This document shows, in pieces, positions 1 to 8,600 of a stretch of 63,243 nt of DNA. The DNA is from Betaproteobacteria bacterium (GTDB taxonomy: Bacteria; Pseudomonadota; Gammaproteobacteria; Burkholderiales; Rhodocyclaceae), in NCBI GenBank assembly GCA_009777245.1, contig WRMF01000011.1, positions 1-63,243 on the forward strand, given 5' to 3'. The translations under genes and the position numbers were made by a program. Position 1 is the first letter of the stretch. The number at the start of each line of letters is the position of its first letter. Under the pieces are notes generated by a model. That model saw nothing but the letters and a program-made list of their open reading frames with translations. It made no database searches and was not told where the DNA came from.

Positions 1-2
1 GC

Positions 3-893
3 TGGAAAGAAACCGGGCTGAATCGCTGGCATAAGGACAAGGATAAGGGCAAGGCCGAAATGTTGCCGCTCTATGAAGGTAAAATGGTGCAGATGTACGA
101 CCATCGCGCCGCTGACGTGGTACGCAACCCGCATAACCTGCATCGCCCGGCGCAGCAGGAAGCTCTGCCCGATAAACTGAAAATTCAGCCTGATCGGTTT
201 CCGGTTCCACAGTACTGGGTCAACAATGAAGATGTGGCGGAAAGGTCGGACATATCCTGGTGTATTGCGCTAAAGGATATTACAGCCACAACCAATGTCC
301 GCACAATGATTGCCGCCATAACGCCGAAGGCAGGCTATGGGAATACGCTGCCTGTGCTTATCCCTCAAAAAAATGACGCTCTTGCCGCAAAAAGGCAATC
401 TTTGTTATTGGCGAATCTGAACTCTTTTGCCTTTGATTTCGTTGCCAGAACCAAGGTACAAACCACTCACTTAAATTGGTACATTGTCGAGCAACTCCCC
501 GTTATCGCCCCGGAACGCTTTGAAGAATCCATTGGCGACGTAAATATCGGTGATTACGTGTGCGAAGAGGCGCTGGCGCTCACTTATACCGCGCGTGACA
601 TGGCGCCATTCGCGCGTGATCTTGGCTATGTTGACAAGAAGGGCAATGTCAAACCGCCTTTTGTCTGGGACAAGACGGATCGCATTCATCGAATGGCGCG
701 ACTGGACGCCCTCTTCATGTATTTATACGGCTTGTCGCAGGATGATGCCGATTACATCCTGTCTACCTTCCCGATTGTGAAGCAACAGGATAAGGCGGCG
801 TTTGGGAGTTTTCTGACGCGAGACTTGATTCTGGCTTATTTGCAACGCATTGAAAGCGGCTTGCTCGACCATGAATCACTAAAGCGGTTTTGA
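3..893 (+). CDS. C-terminal part of a type IIG-like (Eco57I class) adenine-specific DNA methyltransferase, cut by the window edge
   Basis: The frame is open from the first bases of the window, so the start lies outside. The visible 296 residues begin just before the segment PLYEGKMVQMYDHR, which is typical of the region after the catalytic domain in Eco57I-type restriction-modification methylases, and continue with WYIVEQLPVIAPERF, typical of the target-recognition half of the same family. The N-terminal SAM-binding and NPPY motifs are not visible. The expected role is sequence-specific N6-adenine methylation, in a stand-alone restriction-modification enzyme or a multi-gene phage-defence locus; the partners would lie upstream. 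The last codons (KRF and stop) fall inside a repeat that recurs inverted at 1381-1450, so the present C-terminus may have been set by repeat insertion. Family assignment is fairly sure, system type is not. Confidence 0.75.
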   Translation, partial: WKETGLNRWHKDKDKGKAEMLPLYEGKMVQMYDHRAADVVRNPHNLHRPAQQEALPDKLKIQPDRFPVPQYWVNNEDVAERSDISWCIALKDITATTNVRTMIAAITPKAGYGNTLPVLIPQKNDALAAKRQSLLLANLNSFAFDFVARTKVQTTHLNWYIVEQLPVIAPERFEESIGDVNIGDYVCEEALALTYTARDMAPFARDLGYVDKKGNVKPPFVWDKTDRIHRMARLDALFMYLYGLSQDDADYILSTFPIVKQQDKAAFGSFLTRDLILAYLQRIESGLLDHESLKRF

Positions 894-1450
894 TTTAATC
901 CTGCACAGCAGATATGGATTTTTGCTGGATTCCCGCCTTCGCGGGAATGACGAATAATTTGGCGCGGGAGCAATGTTCTCCCTCTCCCGCATATTATGCG
1001 AAAAAGCATAATTATTTACGGGAATGACTATATGGAAACGCTGATTTATTCAGAAAACCAAGCTACCGACCAACCGAACTCATTGTTTTGTAAAGGGTAG
1101 TTTTTTGACAAGGTGAATAAATCAGCGTTTCCATATGTACTGCTGCCAGACTGTATCGGATATGTCGTGCCGTCTGTCTGCCTGTTCCATAAGATGCTCT
1201 CCTGTTTGCCAAAAATTCAGAATATACAAGCTATTGACGACACGCTCTAGAGCGGCTTCGGTTCAAGCGGATACATTCATTGTGGGTTCCCGCCTACGCG
1301 TTCATTTCTAGTGGAAAGATTGGAATAGTGGGAGCAGCAGGCACGCTGCCACAGTAGAGAAAACATGACCACATTCCCGGCGTCATTCCCGCGTAGGCGG
1401 GAATCCAGCAAAAATCCATATCTGCTATACAGGGTTAAATCAAAACCGCT
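883..1450. repeat. Repeat island bounded by a 70-bp inverted repeat; no gene seen inside
   Basis: The left arm (883-952) and the reverse complement of the right arm (1381-1450) agree over 70 bases with four mismatches. Each arm combines two repeat types found elsewhere in the window: an AGCGGTTTTGATTTAA-type stretch and a REP-like palindrome (ATTCCCGCC..GCGGGAAT). Between the arms are a MITE-like element (1030-1136), a small hairpin near 993-1012 (ATTATGC / GCATAAT), and an AGAGCGGCTTCGGTTCAA copy near 1249. No convincing reading frame lies between 894 and 1450. Confidence 0.8.
1030..1136. mobile_element. MITE-like element with 23-bp perfect terminal inverted repeats
   Basis: Positions 1030-1052 and 1114-1136 are perfect inverted copies over 23 bases (outer part ATATGGAAACGCTGATTTAT). 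The 61-bp interior has no coding potential. Size, perfect termini and lack of a gene fit a miniature inverted-repeat element moved in trans by a DDE transposase; the outermost TAT could include a TA target duplication. The parent insertion sequence is not in this window. Confidence 0.6.
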
Positions 1451-1885
1451 CTAACGCCGATAACCCTTGTGACAATCACGGCAGGTTGTTTCCACGGCAG
1501 TCCAGGCGGCGCGAATTCTTGCCTCGTCGCGGCTCTCGGCTGCAATCACCAATTCGCCCGTCGAGCGCAGGAAATCATCTTGCAGCGCGTCAAAGCCCGC
1601 CCTCTCCTGCCAGAGACGATCCAGTGATTTGCTGGGCGGATATTGGGTATCCTCGCCGAAGTATTCCCAGGGCGTATCCTTTATACGATCCAGCGCGCGG
1701 GCGTGATCCATGAAACTTACCGGCTCGAAGGCGTATTCCCGTATCTGTAGCCCCATCGGCTCAAAGGCGCGCAAAATGGCTTTGAATGCCTCCTGCCGGG
1801 TGGCTACAGGGCGTCCCGGCCTTGTGTCCTCCACTTCGCCGCACGCGGCAAGCGCCGCGCACAGCAGAACAACAACATATCGCAT
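1451..1885 (-). CDS. Cytochrome c'-like (class II c-type) lipoprotein
   Basis: The product is a small exported haem protein. It starts with MRYVVVLLCAALAAC, a lipoprotein signal peptide with lipobox LAAC, so the mature protein should be anchored to a membrane on the periplasmic side. The single haem motif CRDCH sits only a few residues from the C-terminus, the position expected in the four-helix cytochrome c' fold and its relatives. ATG at 1885 was preferred to the TTG two codons upstream, which overlaps the stop of the preceding nfsB-like gene; the two are probably co-transcribed and translationally coupled. Function could be electron transfer or NO/CO binding; the sequence alone does not decide. 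Confidence 0.75.
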   Translation of the reverse strand: MRYVVVLLCAALAACGEVEDTRPGRPVATRQEAFKAILRAFEPMGLQIREYAFEPVSFMDHARALDRIKDTPWEYFGEDTQYPPSKSLDRLWQERAGFDALQDDFLRSTGELVIAAESRDEARIRAAWTAVETTCRDCHKGYRR

Positions 1886-1887
1886 AT

Positions 1888-2541
1888 TCAAATTTCCGTC
1901 AGCACCAATGCTTCCGGCAATCTGGACTTGGGCAGCGCCGCGTTGAAATCATCAGGAGCGCGATAACCCAGAGTAACCACAACAACCGCAGTATGACCCG
2001 TCTCACCCAACCCCAATTCACGATCAAGCGCCTCGACATCAAAGCCTTCTAGCGCGCAGGCATCAATACCGAGCGTTGCCGCGCCAAGCAGGAGCAAACC
2101 CAGAGCGATATAGACCTGGCGGGCAAGCCATTCGGCTTCAGTCCCTTTTTCACGGTACGCATTTACACCAAGATTGCGCATATTGACCACCATAGCTTTG
2201 ATATCAGACGAGGCATAGCGTCCGGCCTGATCTTCGGCTTCCTGCACAGCGTTCAGGTGATCGGCATCAAGTTTTTTCCTGGCGCACAGGACAACCGTAT
2301 GGGAAGCGTTTTTTACTTTGGGTTCGTTGTAGGCAAATTGCGGCGCGGTCATTCCCTTCAGGATACGCGCGCGCCCTTCGTCGTTTTGAGCGACTATGAA
2401 ACGCCAAGGCTGGGAGTTGACGGCAGACGGCGCATTGACAAGCACAGCCTTCAAGTGCGCCCAATCAGCGGCGGAAATCCGACGGGCGGGGTCAAAAGCC
2501 TTGCAGCTATGACGATTGCGGACAATTTCAGTCAGGTTCAT
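1888..2541 (-). CDS. nfsB: Oxygen-insensitive NAD(P)H nitroreductase, NfsB type
   Basis: A 217-residue FMN-dependent nitroreductase, the same length as E. coli NfsB and alignable end to end: RHSCKAFD near the N-terminus, NSQPWRFIVA for FMN binding, AEWLARQVYIALG in the dimer core, and the C-terminal signature FNAALPKSRLPEALVLTEI. The family reduces nitro compounds, quinones and dihydropteridine with NAD(P)H in the cytoplasm. A GGGAGC ribosome site precedes the ATG. The stop overlaps the start region of the downstream cytochrome gene, so the two form a short operon. Identification is strong; the physiological substrate is unknown. Confidence 0.9.
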   Translation of the reverse strand: MNLTEIVRNRHSCKAFDPARRISAADWAHLKAVLVNAPSAVNSQPWRFIVAQNDEGRARILKGMTAPQFAYNEPKVKNASHTVVLCARKKLDADHLNAVQEAEDQAGRYASSDIKAMVVNMRNLGVNAYREKGTEAEWLARQVYIALGLLLLGAATLGIDACALEGFDVEALDRELGLGETGHTAVVVVTLGYRAPDDFNAALPKSRLPEALVLTEI

Positions 2542-2684
2542 AAAAAGCTCCCGATAATAAAAAGGAAACTCATTTTAGCGATTTTCATCCTCTCGCGTCG
2601 CATTTATCGGTCAGCTTACGTTGGGGTTCGCGCCTTGCGAAGCCCTGCGTCAGGGGTCAGGTTTAATCCCCAACCCCATAGGAA

Positions 2685-5600
2685 TCAGAACTCGTATCTC
2701 ATCCGCAGGCTGCCGGTAATGCCTTCGCGCTTGCCGACATAGCCTTGCAATCCGGCTTCAAGGAACAACGGCTTGTTTTGCGACGGCTTGAAATTTACGC
2801 CAAACTCGGCGATTCCCGTGCTTCCTTTCAGGGAAGGCGCGTTAATGTCATTCACAAAATCGCCGAAGTATTGCGCGGTATAGATAGCAGTAGCTTTCGC
2901 CTTGGCGTCAAACTCGTATTCATAGGCAAGACCGGCATACACTCTCACGTTCTTTTCCATGTCATGATTGAAACGCCCGCCCAAACGAACACGATGGGAA
3001 TTGACAGACTTGAAATCAACGGACTCATTCGCGGCCACAGACACGGAATCACTGCCCTGGCGCGTCCAGAGATATTTGACGTGCAGGTCAAGACTGTTTT
3101 TCTCATTGATCTCCAGGGCATGACCCGCTCCAAGGTGGGCGCTGAAATACATGGAAGAGGTTTTGTAATTGCCTCTCAAATCGCCATCGCTGCCAAAACC
3201 CTTGCCGCTGAACTTGTTCTTGACATTGCCCATGCGAAAGCTGCCTTCCGTATAGGCGCCGTTTGCCAGATCCAGACGACCCAGAGCGCCGATGCCGTAA
3301 TGGCGCACATCGCCATTGCCATCAACGGCGCCTCTCGCAAAGGAATTATAGGAATCATAGGAGGCATTGCCGTACTCCATGAAGACTCCCAGCGTCAGCC
3401 GCTGCTCCTGCTCCAGATTCTGCCCCCAGGAAGCTCCGGCAATGAGGGATACGCCGGACACATCCGAATGCGAGCCGGTTTTGTAACGCGACTTTCCGCC
3501 GGAGACAGCGGCAAATCCTGTGTTTGGCCTGCCGCTTACCGGGTCGGCAGCATATACCGCCTCAAACATCCCCTGTCCGGAAACAAGATCAGAACCCTGA
3601 TTCAGGAATGCGACACCAGAGAGAAAACCCGTGGAATAGGCTTTGGCTTTATCGCTTGCCTTACGATTTTCCAGACCGGCGTAAAGAGAATTACCATCCT
3701 TCCAGATGCCGTATACCTCCTCCATGGTTGTGCCGCGTGCTATGGTTCTCATTCCATAGTCGTCATTTGCTTCCAGGTCGCCGCCAGCCACTTGCAGAAG
3801 CTCGACCCTCTGTTTTTCAAACAGGTATCCCGACATGGTCAATCCAATAGTGGCGTCAATAATATTCGCATCCGCGCCATTAACGAGAAACACGGGATCA
3901 GGCTGCCCTCCGAACATGTGGAAATTCACGGTCTGGCCTTCCATGTTCAAATTGCTGCCCGTCCACTCAGCAGGTTCCATGCCCGCATTGCTGCGACCAT
4001 ACACGTCAATCTGCCTGAGATCGCCGACAATCATGATTACGCTTGATGCGTCAAGGGTGGCTCCGCTGTGGAGCGCCAGCTTGTCCGATATGTTCCAGTC
4101 AGCTCCGTCGCCGACAGCCAGGGTTCCGGCCATTACTGCGGTCAGACCCGTGTAAGTGTTGTTGGAGCCGGTAATTTCAAGCGTTCCTGCCCTATCCTTG
4201 ACAAGGGCGCCAGCGCCGGAAATCTCGCCGGACAGGATTTGATCGCCGCCTTGCCTGAAAGTCAGGCTGCCGCCATTGTTGACAATGTCGCCGCCATAGT
4301 CGTTGCTGCCTCCCGTTCCTGCCTCATAGCCCAGATACCCGGTGACTGTCAGGCTTCCCGCGCCGATTATCGTGTCGCCTTCGTAGGTATTATTGCCGCC
4401 GAGGATTAGCTCCCCATTGCCTGTCTTGGTAAATCCGCCCGCGCCGTCCAGGACTCCGCTCATGGTGGCGCCGCTGCCTGCCGTTTCAATGGCGTTGGCT
4501 TCCGCATCAAGCGTCCATCCCTTGGCGTACGTGCCGCCTTGGAGCAGCAGGGTTCCGCCGGAGAGATTACGCTCCGACGATTCCGCGTTGAGGCTGCGAT
4601 CGCTCGTAACGCCAAGTTTGCCGCCGCTTACGGTTATGTCTCCCGTGTGGCCGTTATTATCGCCAAACAAAAACAGGGTTCCCGCGCCATCCTTGGTCAG
4701 CGAGCCGCTGCCGGTAATGCTGCCGTACAGGGTTTGATTATCGGATTGATCAAAAACCAGCTCGGCATTGTTGGTGATGTTGCCGGTATAGGTGCCGTTG
4801 CCCAGAGTTCCTTCGACTATAAGCGCGCCGTCGCTGATGGTGGTGCTGCCCATGTAGCCGTTATTGCCGGTGAGGATCAATGCGCCGCCGCCGTCCTTTT
4901 CTAACCCGCCATTGCCGTTAATGCTGCCGGACAGGGTTTGATCGCCGCCTTGCCTGAAAGTCAGGCTGCCGCCATTGTTGACAATGTTGCCGCCATAGTC
5001 GTTGCTGCCTCCCGCTCCTGCCTCATAACCCAGATAGCCGGTGACTGTCAGGTTGCCTGCAACGATGATCGTGTCGCCTTCGTAGGTGTTATTGCCGCCC
5101 AGGGTCAGCGCGCCTTCGCCGGCCTTGCGTAATCCGCCGTCGCCGACGAGCGCGCCGCTCATGACGGCGCTGATGCCATCCGGCGTTTCAATGACGTTGC
5201 TTGCCGCATTGAGCGTCCAGCCTTTTGCATAGCTTCCCCCGGTCAGGAGCAGGGTTCCGCCGTCCAGAATGTTTGTCCCAATGCCGATATTGGCGTCAGA
5301 GCCGATACTTAACGTTCCCGCCTTGATGATCGTGTCGCCGTAGCCATGACCAGTGCCTGTCATAATAAGGACGCCGTGGCCGGTCTTGGTCAGGGTCTTG
5401 CCGTCCCATTCCCATTTGTTGGTCGCAGGATCAATCTCATTATTGCCTGTATCACTACTACGATCCGTAAGACTTGCGCCAAGGGTAAATTCCGAACGCA
5501 CATCGAACGTGCCGTGCGCCAGGGTTTTGCCTGAATCAGGGTCTGTTTCTGTAATCGGCAGGTTCCAGACCAGTTCAAAACCCCCCAAGGTAACTTGTAT

Positions 5601-8600
5601 TTCCTTCTCATCAGGACTTTTTGCCGCTACGGCGCTTCCTCTGATAAACCGGTCAATCGTAACCTCGGTGTGTACCTCCGCGCCGCCTACCGTCACCCTG
5701 CTGAAGTTGCCGACAATTTCGTTCGCGGATGTTATGACAGTAAACGGGGTTGCGGGTGATGTCTGGTTGTAAGATGTCAGGTCAATCGTCGCGCCGAACT
5801 CGCTTATAGTCACGTCCCCGGCAGTGATCGAGGAGTAGGCGGAGCCATCGAAGCCCGCCCCCAGGGTCGTGCCGTCCTTAAATTCCACATGGCCGGAAGC
5901 GGTCATAACTTTACCGTCGCCCATGTATAAACCACCGGCATTTACAGTGACATTGCCTGCTGTGGTAGTTCCGATGTAGAGGTTGTCGCCGCTGTTTTTG
6001 GTCAGGTCGCCGGTGATGCTGATGGCGCCGCTGATATTGCCTCTGCTGACTGTCAGGTCGCCATCGCCGCTGATGTTGCCGCTGAAATTGGCGCGGTTGA
6101 CGGTTATGCCGCCGCCTGTGTTATTGACTGCGCCCGCGCCAAACAGGGTGTTTATGACGCGGTCGCCGCTCAAGGCGCTATAGGTCGCGCCGCCGCGTAC
6201 GGTAAGGTCGGTATTGTCAGCGATGTTGCCCGCAAGCGTTCCTGCATTGACAATGGTAACGCCCTTGTAATCATTATCGCCCTCAAGGGTCAATGTGCCA
6301 GCGCCATTCTTGATGAACCCGCCGTCGCCGGTCAGGTTTCCGCTAATGGCGGCGCTTCCTGTCGTCGCAATGACATTGAGACCGGTTTCCGGCATATAGC
6401 CAAGCGTCCAGCCTTTGCTGTACGTCGCGGCGCCCAGTGACAGGGTTCCGCCCGCCAGGGTGTTTGTCCCCAAGCCGAGGTTGGCATCAGAGCCGATGTT
6501 TAGCGTGCCGCCTCTTACCGTTATGTCGCCACTATAGCCGCTGTTATTCCCGGCAAGGGTCAATGCGCCCGAACCGCTCTTGGTAAGCAAGCCAGAGCCG
6601 GAAATATCGCCGGACAGGCTCTGATTGGCGGTCTGGTTGAAAGTCAGCGCCCCGTTATTGACTATGGCTCCGCCATAGCTGCCGCCCCCCAGGGTTCCGG
6701 TAACTTCCAGCGTTCCGCCGCTGATGGTCGTGTCGCCGCTGTAAGTGTTCGCGCCGGAAAGGGTCAATTCGCCTCCGCCAGACTTGGTAAAACCGCCCGC
6801 GCCGCCCAGGACGCCACTCATGGCGGCGTTGCCGCCAGTCGCTTCAATGGCGTTGCCTGCCACATCATTTAGCGTCCAGTCTCTTGCATAGCTTGCCCCG
6901 GTCAGCCGCAGGGTTCCGCCATTAAGGGTATTTGTCCCTGTCGCGCCGATGTTGGCGTCACTGCCGATGCTTAGCGCGCCGCCGCTCACCGTCGTGCCGC
7001 CAGTATAGGTATTGGTTCCGGTGAGGATCAATGTTCCCGCGCCAGTCTTCTCGAATCCGCCCGCGCCGCCGAGAACCCCGCTCATAATGGCAGTAACTTC
7101 TGTTTCGATGGTAGCGGCTCCTGTGAGCGTCCAGTCTTTCGCATAATCGCCGCCGGTTAACATCAGGGTCGCGTTATTCAGGGCGTTTGTCCCCGCGCCG
7201 ATATTGGCGTCAGAGCCGATGCTTAGCGCGCCGCCATTTACCGTTGTGCTGCCGTAGTCATTCACGCCGGTGAGAATAAGGATTCCATCTCCGCTCTTGG
7301 TTAAAGAGCCGCTGCCGGAAATTACGCCGGACAGGGTTTGTTGACTGCCTGAACCTTGATTGAAAGTCAGGTTTGTTCCATTGTGGATGATGTTGCCGGA
7401 ATAAGCTCCGATGCTGCCTCCCGTATGACCCAGATAGCCGGTGACCGTCAGGCTTCCATCCTGGATAACCGTGTCGCCGCTGTAGCTGTTATCGCCTGCA
7501 AGGGTCAATGTCCCCGCACCGCCCTTGGCAAGCTGTCCTGTGCCGCTCATAACTCCTGTATAGGAGCCGTTGCTTGCCTGATTGAACTCCACGCCGGCAT
7601 TGTTCGTGATATTACCTTGCAGACTGGTCGTATCTCCCGCCAGAATCCCCGCAGAAACCGTCGTGCCGCCGCTGTAGGTATTGGTTCCGGTTAAAATCAG
7701 TCGACCCTCGCCGGTCTTCTCAAAGCCGCCGCCCGCGCCGGTCAAGTTTCCGCTCATTGTGGCAGTAACGCTGTCCGGCGTTTCAATGGCGTTAAGGATT
7801 CCCTCAAGCGTCCAGCTACTGCTGTAGATTGCGCCGGTGCCGGTGAGGCGCAGGGTCGCCGGAGCCGCCGCGTCCGTACCCCCAAGAATGTTTTCCCGCC
7901 CCGCCTCCGTCGCGCCGATATTGGCGTCAGAGCCAATGCTTAACGTTCCCGCGTTGATAACCGTGCCGCCGGTGTAGGTATTCGCGCCGGTGAGGATCAA
8001 TGTTCCCGCGCCGGTCTTGGTAAGCTTCTTGCCGTCCCATCCGCCAAACCATGCATCGCTTTCGAGATTATTGGCAAGGTTTGCGTCAAGCGTAAATTCC
8101 GAACCCACATTGAAGTGACCATGCGCCGAATCATCTTCCTCGCTATTCCAGACCAGACCAAAAGCCCCGGTAACTACCACTTCCGTGCTCCGGGTTTCTG
8201 CCGCGAGTTCTGCGGTAATAAACCTTTCCAGCGAAACAGGCAAGGAACCTACCTCCACGCCGCCCACCGTCACCTTGTCAAAGCCGCCGCTGATTGTGTT
8301 GCCGTTGGTTTTTATAACGGTAATGGGAGTAAGCGAACCGTCAAAGGATGCAGAAGTCAGGTCAACTGTCGCGCCGCTGCCGATGGTGACGTTGTTGGCA
8401 GTAAGCACAAAGCCTCTGCTTGTGCCGAAAGTCGTGCCGTTTGCAAATGCGGCTACGCCGGAAGCAGTCGAGTCGCCGCCAATGTAAAGACCGCCTGAGT
8501 TTACAGCGAGATTTCCGGCCTGAAAGCTGCCGACGTAAAGACCGCCGCCGCTGTTTTTGGTCAAACCGCCCCCGCCGCTGATATCGCCGCTGAAATTGCC

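Noticed and set aside
2745-4046. 433-codon plus-strand reading frame opposite the autotransporter
   Set aside because: Antisense shadow of a strongly supported gene; no ribosome site or recognisable motif.
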